Source: Escallonia rubra (lineage: Eukaryota > Streptophyta > Magnoliopsida > Escalloniales > Escalloniaceae). From it: 64,000 nucleotides of DNA. Positions 10,701 through 26,763 of this stretch are shown here, one piece after another (the first letter of the stretch is position 1; each line of letters starts with the position of its first letter). The notes under the pieces were generated by a model. The model saw nothing but the letters and a program-made list of their open reading frames with translations. It did not search any database and was not told where the DNA came from. Location of the stretch: assembly GCA_033065855.1 (NCBI GenBank), contig JAVXUO010000057.1, positions 1 through 64,000 on the forward strand, written 5' to 3'. The translations under genes were made by a program, and so were the position numbers.

Positions 10701-13700
10701 TCTATGAAATATTTCCCTTTTCCATTAGCATGCATTTTTTGTTTTGCATCTCTCTGTATTGATCTTGTAGGTTTTGTTTTTCTAATTGCAACTGAAGAAG
10801 AAAACAACGATCACGTGGACAAGAATTGCTGGCAGTTTTGTAACAACTTTCAACGTTTCATTACCTTCCTATAATCCATAAGGGTATTATACATATATGA
10901 TCCAACATAGACAGCTCATTGCAACTAGTATCCTTTTTAGTAGTATGACCCGTAAGATGAAAGAAAACTTCATAGTTACTTCGTAAACTGTGATAGTTAT
11001 CACTTGCATAATCAACTGCACCATACTTGCCCTCGCTGTAATTAGTAGGTAAAGCTACTTTACATTGCAGTGCAAAAATGGCTGGTATGGAGCAGATTGC
11101 AGCATTCCATCTGTTCTATCGTCCATCAGAGAGTGGCCTCGATGGCTTCGACCGGCTCAGATCAATGTTCCCGACAATGCAGAAGTTACAGCAAATCTTG
11201 TCAATCTCAACGCCGTGGTGGAAAAGAAAAGGCCCCTTGTGTATGTCTATGATTTGCCCCCAGAGTTTAACAGTCTTCTACTGGAGGTCAGATTGCATAC
11301 CAGAAGTCTGATGCCTTTCCATATGTAAAGCAAGTTCTTCGTTTTCAAAATTGCTTTGTTGGCGATGCAGGGCCGGCATTTCAAGTTTGAGTGTGTTAAC
11401 AGAATATATGACGACAGAAATGCTACACTATGGACAGAACAGCTATATGGTTCACAGGTATCACTTGAATAGCTGGTCGATAAATGATGCTAATATTATC
11501 TTAAAGCATACACCAGTCACCAGTTTATGTTGCTATTGTTTACAGATGGCACTATATGAAAGTATGCTGGCCAGCCCTTATCGAACCCTAGATGGTGAAG
11601 AAGCAGATTATTTCTTTGTTCCAGTTCTTGATTCATGCATTATAACTCGCGCTGATGATGCACCCCACATCAGCATGCAGGTAAGCTTGAACAAAATTGT
11701 TTCATGCAAAGCGGCAGAATGGCAGTGAACTCTTGAAGACATTCCCTTGTGCAAGCTAATTTGTGACCACAGTAGTATAAGGATTAAGCGTGAATGTATT
11801 TAGTCCGTTGCCTCAAATATTATATTCTGTATGGTCATTCTCTTTTCTGTCTTCAAACCTCGAAAGGAACACGTCGCAACCTTGCTGATTCAGATCCCAT
11901 TACATGGGCTTGTCTTCTTGAATCATATTCTCCTGTGAGTCGTGTCTTTGTTCACCCGGCCTCAACCCTCATATTTTGACACCTTCTTGCACTTAGTTTC
12001 TTCTCTGTATAGATTTTCATTCTGGTTTTTTGAGAACAACGTAAAGCCCCATTTCAAGAACGATGGAGATCCTATGTTATTCATGCTAATTTTTTTTGTA
12101 TGCTGTTTCTCCAAAATAATTTGTGTCTCAATATAAATGTTAGGAACACGCAGGCATGAGAAGTTCCTTAACACTGGAGTTTTATTGGAATGCATACAAT
12201 CACATTGTTAGGCAATACCCCTACTGGAACCGCTCGTCTGGAAGGGATCACATATGGGTAAGATGTAAACAGATCATTCAAAAAAAAATTATTTCCATTG
12301 AGCGCATTATTAGTTATGACATATGATGTTGCTGGGGCTAATTGATGGTGTCTTTGTCTTTTAAGGCAGTCTTTTTCATGGGATGAAGGTGCTTGCTATG
12401 CTCCAAAGGAAATATGGAACAGCATGATGCTGGTCCACTGGGGCAATACAAATTCAAAACATAACCATTCAACCACTGCATATTGGGCTGACAACTGGGA
12501 TCGGATTTCTTCTGAGAGAAGAGGAAAGCATCCATGCTTTGATCCAGATAAAGATCTTGTAATTCCTGCATGGAAGCGGCCTGATATTATTTCTCTGAGC
12601 TTAAAGCTTTGGGCTAGGTACGTATCTGATTAAAATACGTTGTTTAGCTCCAGAGCTCAAAACTTCCTCTAGTAGTTGGATTGCACAATTTCAACATATT
12701 ATCTCAAGTGCTGGTGATAACATGTGCAGGCCTCGTGAGAAGCGAAAGACACTTTTCTACTTCAATGGAAACCTAGGACCAGCTTATGAAAGCGGAAGAC
12801 CAGAAACTACGTAAGTTTATGAAGGCAGATAACTGCAGAAAAATTGGAAGAGAAAAAGATTGAAGCTAGATACCTCTTAGGAAACATTATGAGTGTATGT
12901 GTGGGGCAAAAGCATGTGGACAGTTCATCTTAGAGAACCAAGTCAAGTGACTGTTTTGTCTTTGTTTAGAAGCATGTTATTGTATTTCCAGATCATGCAA
13001 TGTAAAGCTACATTCTGCATACTTGATGTTGGCAGAAAATTTAATTGGTCAGATGGTGTTTTTTTTTCAGATATAGTATGGGTATCAGGCAGAAACTGGC
13101 AGACGAGTTTGGTTCAAGCCCTAACAAGAAAGGGAAACTTGGGAGACAGCATGCAGAAGACGTGATTGTGACCCCGCTGCGTTCTGATAACTATCACGAG
13201 TCTCTTGCAAGTTCAATTTTCTGCGGGGTTGTGCCTGGAGATGGTTGGAGCGGACGAATAGAAGATAGTGTTTTGCAAGGGTGCATTCCTGTGGTTATTC
13301 AGGTAGTGCAATATTTCTGTCAGAATAAAGCATACTACAGCTTACTGCCCAGGGAGTGTGGTCTGCAATGTCTCTTGGGGCCTTTCCGGTCTCTATATAT
13401 ATATATCAAAAGTTGTAGGCAGTTTTGGTGCTTCCTTTGTTCTTTATGGTTATCATACTGTTATAAGTAATTCTTAGATCTGAAACTTTTTGTGAATTTT
13501 TTTCCCTTCTGTTCAGGACGGGATCTATCTGCCATATGAAAATGTGCTCAACTATGACAGCTTTGCTGTTCGGATCCGTGAAGATGAGATTCCAATGTTG
13601 ATAAGTATTCTTCGGGTAATTCTTTATTCCATATGACCAAAACAATGACATACAAGCAAAAAAAGAAAAGGGAAAATTGAAAACAAGCTAATTACCTTAG

Positions 13701-15463
13701 GTTAAATTTCTTGTTTATAGCTTGCAAACTTGAATGTCGCGTGCTTTACTTCCTGTAGGGAATAAACGGGACAGAAATTGAATTCAAGTTGACAAATGTA
13801 AAGAAGATCTGGCAAAGATTCTTATATCGTGATTCGATGTTACTGGAGGCTGAGAGGCAGAAATCTGCATTTGGGCATGTGGAGGATTGGGCTGTTGAGT
13901 TTTTACAACTAAGTGAAGATGATGTTTTTGACACATTCATACAGGTATACCTCCCTCATGTCTGAGATTCGGCTATATACTAATAAATGCATATGCAAAC
14001 ACGCTGTATGCCCATCAGGTAGTTTGCTCCCTGTATGGGGTTGTGTTGTTCACCTGACTTTATGGTAGCTTTAGTGGATCTGATATCCTCAAATTTCAAA
14101 TTCTCCATTTGGTTTGGTCTGGGTTCTACATATTCGTTTATGCATTAGTGTAGAAAATCTGAGGAACTGACCAAACTCCTTGGAGAATCCGCCACTTACA
14201 CAATGCCCCTAAGGCATAAAGTAGAGTGATATGCTGTGGTTGAAAAGGTCATAGAACTACTTAAGTATGGAACGCATGTCAATGTTTATTGCATCAAAGA
14301 ATCATTATAACTGAAATATGGATCAATTACATTAAGCACCTCAAAGTTGCAACTAGCGCCCTTTTGTTCAAAAATCGGGAACTAGCACCTTGAAGTTTCA
14401 TTTTGCTGCCACCGATGCCCTATGATCAATGTCCGTTCTCAAAAGGAAAGAGGAGGTTTGCTGTCTCACTTTCATACGGGTGCCTCTTCAGAAACTTTTT
14501 TATAGCCATAGGGAACCTTTGGCAAAGAATGAAACTTCTACATAGCTGCATCTTAACTCTAAAGGTATTTGGTGTAACTAACCCTTGAAATATATTCTTG
14601 CAAGATCATGCTTTTTTGCTTTGCAAGATCATGCTGGTATTAATTTTTGTGCTGCTGATCCCTGCACCGGCTGCACACCGAGCCCCCTTGTCATGCTAAT
14701 CCAACCCACAAGGAACCGAGACCAAGAGGGGAGGGGGAACGTACTAGAGAGGGGAAAGGAAGGAAAAGAAGAGGGACCCTTTAACTGGAGGAAAAAAACC
14801 TCCCCCTGCCACCCTATCTACCACCATCGCGACCCACCACGAACACAACACCTCGTGCCCAACCCACCATGAATCACCACTAAATCTAACCCCAAATGGG
14901 GACAAGCCAACCCCATTCTAGATGGAAACACAGAGAGGAGACGAGGAATCCAAACCTCAACTACGACAGACCACCATCAACAATTACATCAGTCACTACC
15001 ACAACCCTAACCCATGCCACTCAAGCTCATACCACAAACCTAGGCTTAATAACCCGCCACAACTACCCAAGGGCGCGAAGAGCACCAAAAAGACCCGATT
15101 AAGCTGGAATGGAAGACACCAAACCCGTTATGTATATGTACAGAGCCACCACCCGCCAAAGAACCGGCTGTGGTGGAAGGATCCTCAGTCAGCGGTGAAG
15201 AGACGAGTTAAGAGGGAGGAGAGAGAAAGTAGAGAAATTAAACAAACTTGGTTAACTATTACCTAGTATGTGTAGGCATGTCCTCGCATTTGTTTGTGCA
15301 TGTGGGTTGATGAACAGGTGCTGCATATTGGCTGAAGAGACTGAACTCATCTTTTTCTTACAAGGTATTGCACTACAAGTTGCATAATGATCCTTGGAGG
15401 CGACAACTTCTTCATCCGAAGAAAGAGTTTGGGTTGCCAAGAGAATGCCTGATCAGAAGTTAG
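7705..15463 (+). CDS. EXAD: Extensin arabinosyltransferase, GT47 family, with EGF-like repeats
   Basis: Fourteen coding exons join in frame to 793 residues: 7705-8049, 8180-8273, 9097-9283, 9372-9630, 11071-11286, 11371-11457, 11546-11680, 12144-12257, 12370-12617, 12730-12810, 13071-13302, 13517-13615, 13759-13944, 15365-15463. The Met at 7705 is chosen because a membrane anchor (about residues 12-34) follows at once, giving a type II Golgi protein; an upstream in-frame Met at 7666 precedes the likely splice acceptor. Cys-rich EGF-like modules lie near 122-148 and 262-305. The exostosin fold starts near LVYVYDLP (351) and carries the GT47 nucleotide-sugar signature [13 protein letters not shown]...GCIPVVI (639-665). 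Arabidopsis EXAD (At3g57630) adds the fourth arabinose to hydroxyproline-linked chains on extensins; the same role is inferred. The last intron (1.4 kb) contains a GC-rich insertion. Confidence 0.9.
13945..15364 (+). other. Last EXAD intron with GC-rich insert
   Basis: The intron is far longer than most others in the gene. About 14640-15240 is rich in CCACC/AACCC and unlike the flanks, with no recognisable protein. The text near 14330-14400 (AAGCACCTCAAAGTTGCAACTAGCGCCC) is written like one arm of a Mutator-type terminal repeat, but no matching opposite arm was found. Confidence 0.35.
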
Positions 15464-16359
15464 TCAAGAGCTGTATCATAACATTATACAATACATGAGA
15501 AGAGCTGGCGATATTTTGCGGTGTAGAAATGCTCCACCCTCTGATAAAAATTAGATTGAAGCAAAAGTTGCACAGATTGAGAGACAGTATAACGTCTATT
15601 TCGCAGCTGCATCAGAACAATCGATGTTTCATTATCGATCTCCGGCCAATTTTCCTATATATGAGATGGAGATATATGCAAGGCTGTAACATTTTTTATT
15701 TATTTATTATAGTTTCTGCAATATGTATACATGCAGGTAAAGTTTCTTTTTTGGGAGTGGATTTAGTAATTAGGAAAAAGGGTTGAAAAATAGGATATCT
15801 GTTCCTCTATTTGTACATTTTTGCTTTCAGAGTAGGAAGATACATTTTCTTTAAGAGGGAAAGTGGAAAGCCCCCATTGAAAATAGAGGTTAATTTTTTT
15901 CTGATGGATGAGTTGTATTTCTTGAGAACTCTTTTGGCACCTCCTCATCTGACTGAAAGGCTTCAATAGGAACCTGCTGAAAAGCAATGGGAATGCAGAC
16001 GAATGTTAATTTTAGGCATTGAGTCTAATGTATGTGCCAACGAGTTGGCCAAGTCAAGCAAAAGTGAGACTCGTGAACTTCGAATTTTGACTGCACCACC
16101 TAAGCTCCTTCAGAAGTCTTAGGGCCGGATGCTCGCGGCACCCACCGCTCCTGAGAAATGAAAGTTTAGTGCTTATGTAAAGCACCAAAAAAAAAAAAAG
16201 GCTTCATGGACTTGAAGTATCTTTGCTTCTTTACATTATCACGATGATTTTACAATTTAAAGTAGATTGAAACTGCTTTTAGACGTAAATCTTGGATTGC
16301 AGTACTCTATTAGAGTTTTGAATTTCCTCTTCGATGAAATGATCGTAGGGTTGTTTAGG
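15464..16359. other. EXAD 3' flank
   Basis: Probable 3' untranslated region and intergenic DNA. No gene or clear mobile element was recognised; there is a poly(A) run at 16187-16199. Confidence 0.4.
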
Positions 16360-16830
16360 TAGAGATGTCAATGGGCCGGGCTTGGGCCGGCCCAGCGGGC
16401 TAGAAGAGGGCGAGGGCCAAACCGGGCTTCGGGCCTTGCAAACCGGACCGGGCCGGGCCCAATGTGAGGATATCCTGGCCCGGTCCAAGCCCTAAGCCCT
16501 AACTTTAGGGCGGGGTTGGGCCAGGCCCAGGCCTGAATAAAAATTTATTTTTTTAAAAAAAAATCTTTTTATCCATGTTTTATGTTATGAAAAAAATTAA
16601 ATTTAAGTTAAATTTGTTTATAGGTCCTCCCTCCTTTTATTTCCATAAGCTTTTTATTAACTAATTTTTAAAAGGAAATTGTTCTATTATTGTTTTTACA
16701 AAATATATTAAACGGGTTTTTGTCCTTTTATATTCATAGGGTCGATAGAACACTGAGGTATTGGGTTTGTTCAATTGTAAGTTTCTGCCTCCTTTTCTTT
16801 CCAATTTAGATTTTCAAAATAATTTCTTAG

Positions 16831-18084
16831 GTTAATTACAAAACTGTCCCCTGAGGTTTACACGTTTTTGCACTTTGCCCCCCGTGTTTACAACTTTTGC
16901 AATAATGTCCCTCGAGGTTGACAAAACCGTTGCAAATAGCTCCAAAATTGGACGTCCGTTCAATTTTGGACGTTAAGTGGTCATGTGCGGTGCACATGCC
17001 ATTTTGGCATGGGTAAATTTGTAATTCCCTACCCCTTCTTCCCCACTCTTCTTCTCTCTCGTTCTGTACAGAAAGAAGTCCAGAAATGTTCAAGAAAACC
17101 TCAAATTTTTACTCCCCACTTGTCCAAAGTAAAGCAACATAAACCCTTAATATAATCAATCACCCACAAAACCCACCATCTTCATTCCACACTCCACTGC
17201 TACTGTCTTTCATCATCCCCATAAATCCAAAACCTGATCTAACCAAGAAAACCCATCACGAAAAATGGCCGCCCAATCCCAACCCCACCATCTCCACTCC
17301 CTCACACGTACCCTTAAAGGCTCGCCAACCTCGCTAAAGCTGCTCAGAAAACCGAGCAGGCTCATAGTCGCTACCAAATCAAACCCTCGTCCAAATCTAG
17401 GCGGCCGGAAGCTGCGGGTTGCTGTCATCGGCGGGGGCCCCGCCGGATCTTCTGCCGCCGAATCCCTCGCGAGGGGCGGCGTGGAGACCCTTCTCTTCGA
17501 GCGCAGCCCTGCTGCCGCCAAGCCCTGCGGCGGCGCCATCCCTCTCTGCATGCTCGACGAGTTCGACATCCCTTCGCACCTCGTCGACAGTAAGGCTACC
17601 CACATGAAGATCATCTTTCCGTCTAACCTCACCGTCGATTTCGGTAAGACCCTCAAGCCCCACGAGTTCATCTCCATGCTCCGTCGCGAAGTCCTCGATT
17701 CCTACCTCCGGTCTCGGGCCGAGTCAAACGGCGCCGTCTCCATCAAGGCCCTCGTCACCAGTCTCTTGCAATATGTTTGTAGGTTTCTGCACTGCTTGCA
17801 GAATGGTACCAGATATCTGAACTAAAACAAGGTATCAGAATGGTACGAGATAACAGAGAGAAGACAGTGGGGAAGAAAGGGTAGAGAAATTACAAATTTA
17901 CCCATGCCAAAATGGCATGTGCACCGCACATGACCACTTAAAGTCCAAAATTGAACGGACATCCAATTTTGGAGCTATTTGCAACGGTTTTGTCAACCTT
18001 GAAGGACATTATTGTAAAAGTTATAAACATGGGGGGCAAAGTACAAAAACTTGTAAGCCTCAGAGGACAATTTTGTAATTAACC
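16831..18084. mobile_element. Gene-capturing TIR element (Pack-MULE type), nested in hAT
   Basis: Long terminal inverted repeats, about 239 bp on the left (16831-17069) and 242 bp on the right (17843-18084), begin GTTAATTACAAAA and run through GTCCCCTGAGGTTTAC, TTTGCAATAATGTCC and ATGTGCGGTGCACATGCCATTTTGGCATG with scattered mismatches. CTTAG abuts both ends (16826-16830 and 18085-18089), but a full 9-bp Mutator duplication is not visible, so the superfamily is inferred from repeat length and style. The 770-bp interior is not transposon sequence: it is a plant gene fragment with leader. Confidence 0.7.
17265..17825 (+). pseudogene. CHLP: Captured 5' fragment of geranylgeranyl reductase gene
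   Basis: The 186-codon open frame begins with a Ser/Pro/basic chloroplast-transit-like leader. It then shows KLRVAVIGGGPAGSSAAESL (FAD-binding GxGxxG, about residues 50-69), FERS near 79-82, KPCGGAIPLCM near 89-99 and LKPHEFISMLRREVLDSYL near 131-149. These are the N-terminal landmarks of plant CHLP, which reduces the geranylgeranyl side chain for chlorophyll and tocopherol. Homology stops near residue 165; the last 20 or so codons are unrelated, and the remaining 60% or so of the enzyme is missing. The fragment is much more GC-rich than the surrounding DNA and lies wholly between the terminal repeats of the element, so it is a transduplicated fragment, not a functional reductase. A chimeric transcript is possible. 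Confidence 0.75.
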
Positions 18085-18752
18085 CTTAGTTTTTGGACAG
18101 CTTAATGTTGTATAGCTAGCTGAGTAGATATTTTGTGGACATGGGTGTCAACCCTATGGTGTTCCTTGTTAATACATATCATTACTTACCAGAAAGAAGG
18201 TAGATCAGTTGTGCACTCATGAGTTGCACTATGATTGATTACCCACCTGTATTTTCTTTTTTCATTTTAGTTCGCTATTCAGTCATAACAAAAAAGGGAA
18301 CACCAAAGGCTAGTACAAGTATGAGTCTAAGATTGCCTACCCTTGCTTCTGTTCCTCCATTTACTTATGTTTGGAATCAGGTGCGAAAGAAAAAGTGTCA
18401 GTGACGTGGGTAGAGTGAAAATGCATTGCATGCTTGTCTTAAATTTCTTGCCCATTCGAAATGATTTTCTATTCTTAGTGTACACTGCTTTTAGCGTTCA
18501 TCTAATTGGGAATTTCTTGTTAAATTTCATAGGTAAGATACCCAAGGGAATCGGGCCAAAAACAGGCCGGGCCTGACCTAGGCCTTTTTTGGGCCGGGCA
18601 AAAAAACGGACCATTTTAGGCCCGGGCCCGTTTCTCAAATAATTCGGCATGACCCTAGCCCAAGCCCTAAGGGTTAGGGCCAGTCCAGGCCCAAAAAAGG
18701 GTGCGGGCCAGCCCGCGGGCCACCCGACCCTTTTGACATCTCTATGTTTAGG

Positions 18753-19508
18753 TGTATGAAGTTGAATTTTCAACTGCGTTCATTTGGATTGGAAGATTTA
18801 TTGTGATTTATATTGTCAACCAGTTTGTGTCATAAGTTGGTACGGTACACTTTACAAGTACGGGGTAAAAGTGCTTGATAAGTTGCACAGAAGAGAGAAG
18901 CACATGTGAGCACTTGATCTCTATGCTCCTCCCCTCTTCTGCTACAACTATCAGACCACAATCACAACTAGTCTACTGCTGTCGGAGCATTGCTGTTACC
19001 ACCACCTCCACTACCACACCACAAAAAGCCGGTTGCAATGGTTCCTTCACTATAAGTAAGCTTCACCACTATCGTCAGTAGCTATTGCCATTAGCTTCAT
19101 ATCTTCGGTATCGGTCAGAAAGTCAAACACGGACTTATGCGTGCCGTTTTAAAATATATCACATATACATCACATCAAGTGAATTCGTAGACTATCTTGA
19201 AAATGGTGTCATACATTTAAAGCATCTTCCTTTCAAGGCGTTCATGTTTGGATAAAAACTGCATAGTACTAACTTTGTTCAGATGTCATATTAGAATCAC
19301 AAAATACAGTAGCATTTATTAAAACATCATCTAAAGCGATATACATTACATTCCAATAATGCCTGGGAGCATTTTTGGAAATAAAATTAAAAACCCCTGA
19401 TTAAAAACAAAAGCAAAACACAAAGAAAAAAAAGGAAATTTCCACAAAAGAATGAAAAAGGAAATTACCAAAATGGGGCATTAAATTAAAGATAAGCATA
19501 TGTGTTAA
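18753..19508. other. Intergenic DNA
   Basis: No gene or bounded element recognised. A CCACC/ACTACCA-rich patch occurs at about 18990-19070. Confidence 0.35.
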
Positions 19509-20132
19509 GAGGGTGTTTGAGATTGATTTTGGAATGGTCAAACCTGATTTAATTTAGATTAAATCAGGTTTGTGGGTGTTTGGCAATTAAGAGATTTAAT
19601 CTGACTCAAAAAACTCAAAACTGATTACATCCATAATCCTGGAAAGTGAGGATTATGACATAATCACTTTTCTAATAATCATGTTTGACCTTCTAATTTA
19701 TCATGCTATCCTCATATTTCTAACATAATGACATCTCATACCCTTTAATTAACTTACGAAAGTTATTATACTATAATCACTAATGTGAGATTGTGAGTGT
19801 TTTTAATTTAAAGTAAAAAATAAATAACTTTTGTAGGTTAATGAAAATAACTTTTTGATAATTTACTTGTGTAATATATTTATTTACAAATGAAAGTTAT
19901 CTTAACATTACCTTTCTAAATGGATTTAATAAATTTTAACTATTAAGTGTTCTCTATGGTCATTTTGTCATATTAGGACTGATCCAAAAAGTTTTTATCC
20001 AAACACTTTTATAACTTTAAGCTAGTTTATAACTACTTTTGCCAAATAATAAAGTGATTCTACATAAAATAAATTAAATCTGATTTTAAAAACTCAAAAT
20101 TTTACTTTTTAGAATCAATTCTAAATGGACTC
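19509..20132. mobile_element. Harbinger/Tourist-like MITE, copy 2
   Basis: It starts GAGGGTGTTTGAGATTGATTTT and ends GAATCAATTCTAAATGGACTC, with TAA flanking both sides (19506-19508 and 20133-20135). The start closely matches the element at 5918-6717, and GATTAAATCAGGTTTG motifs are shared. No coding capacity. It lies only about 230 bp upstream of the ADSS start codon. Confidence 0.55.
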
Positions 20133-20360
20133 TAAGTCTTCGTACAAGAGAGAGAAATTTTTCTTTACACAAAAAGACTCCATTTCAAAAAGTAACTCCA
20201 AAGTGACCTCACAATTCTGTTTGACAGTGAGCTAAGCCAACATCACCCCAGGTGACGCCATCACAACCCCCCCCCCCGCCCCCCACCAAAACCCTCATAA
20301 ATCACACCTTTTCCCCTCTTTCCTTCTCTATCTCCAGTCTCCGCTCAACAAAGCGCCACC

Positions 20361-25333
<4,973 letters not shown>

Positions 25334-26763
25334 TTTCTTGAATACACATCTGCATCTTTCGGAGAGTTTGCCTGTTTCAGTATCGAGATCAAGCTTCTTG
25401 GTGCTGGACCGATCGGCATTCCCATGGCTGGGTTTTATTTTGACAAACACAGAATATCAATTTACTGACATGAATTTAATGTAACTATCATGTATTCATT
25501 GGTGAAAGTTGCTATGAGCTGACGATCCAGAATTGGGTTTTTTGATAAGTTAACTTTAGTTGCTGCTGAGATGCAAGTGGTGCTGCCGCGGGAAGCTTCT
25601 TGGCAGCAGAAACAGAGTCTATTGGTATGGTGAAATCAGCTCTCCTGCTTTGTCCACCAGGAGAGATGCATTATTATATATTTTGCTGTATGTCTAAGCT
25701 AGTCTAAATGACCCCCAATATCAAAATGGGAAAAGTTCTTGTATCCATTATTGGGAACTTTTGTGTTATGATGTTAAATTCTTCAAATTGGGACTGGAAG
25801 TGCAGCATCTTGCTATCAGGGGTAGTTATTTTGGAGCCCTAGTAACTCATTCCTACTGTGGTGTGGGGGGTTTTGGTGTGCTTTGAGTTTTACTTTAAAA
25901 TGTTTGCACTTCATTACAACATAGCTAAGCTGCTAAGGCTTGAAATGCAGTAATGGGTTGCAGTCTTGGTGATCCTAGTGGTTGCACGAAAATGTCGCTA
26001 ATAGGAACCTGTCTTTTTTCCTTTTGATTACCCGGGGCAATCGAACACTTTTTATTTTTTTATTATACAACCCTTACTTTCCATTTATGAAAAGGTATCG
26101 ACACTGCAAGTAGTTCGCTCTAAATAAGAAAAAATGAAAAAAAATAAATAAATTTGGTCAATAAAGCGCAATTTCAAGTTTAATTTGTTTGCCATTCCAT
26201 ATTTCCTTCTCTATAGAGTGTACTTGAACTCCTAATTTCAAAGCTTAGCAAAAGGATAATTCTATTCCTACAAGCTATTACTTCACGACTATAACATGCT
26301 ATCGCTATAAATTGTATAGTAAGTTTTTAATGAAAATGACGTGGACAAAGTAGTGCTAAAGACACTTTAAATGATAATGTGTGATAATTTGAAGAAACCA
26401 AACACATATATTGTTGTACCAAAAAAAAAAAAAAACACATATATTGTTTCTAACTTTAGATGTTTCTTAAAGGATGAGTTCTGAATTTATATGTAGCGTC
26501 AATTAATTAATTGAAACTTGATATGATTCGTACTTTCGGAAACAACTTTAACAATATTTTTTTAAAAACTGAATTAATAATAATCATCAATTTAATTATA
26601 ATTATCAATTATTTCTACATATCGGCTGTTGTAGCCAAACTTTTTGCAGTGAGAGATACCAACGACAGTCAGAGAACGAAATTCAAAACAAAAACACAGC
26701 ACACACGCACGCGCAGACATAGCAGAAGCAGCCCAAAGTCCTGCCAAAACCCAGGAGGTGCAA
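25334..26763. other. ADSS 3' flank and helicase promoter region
   Basis: The first 700 bp or so are probable ADSS 3' untranslated and flanking sequence. The rest is AT-rich intergenic DNA leading to the helicase leader (ACACACGCACGCGC at about 26700). No other gene was seen. Confidence 0.4.

Larger units (their letters stand above)
16360..18744. mobile_element. Non-autonomous hAT element with a nested insertion
   Basis: The ends are inverted: the left starts TAGAGATGTCAATGGGCCGGGC and the right ends ACCCGACCCTTTTGACATCTCTA. A perfect 8-bp target duplication, TGTTTAGG, flanks it (16352-16359 and 18745-18752), which is diagnostic of hAT. Subterminal regions on both sides are packed with GGGCC/GGCCC and AGCCCTAA motifs, as expected of subterminal transposase-binding repeats. 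No transposase remains. About 1.25 kb of it (16831-18084) is a second, later element. Confidence 0.8.

Noticed and set aside
17213-17677. 154-codon minus-strand frame over the CHLP fragment
   Set aside because: A shadow in GC-rich DNA. The plus strand has the clear FAD-binding motifs.
17265-17825. A functional geranylgeranyl reductase gene
   Set aside because: Only the first third or so is present, followed by foreign sequence, and it lies within transposon ends.
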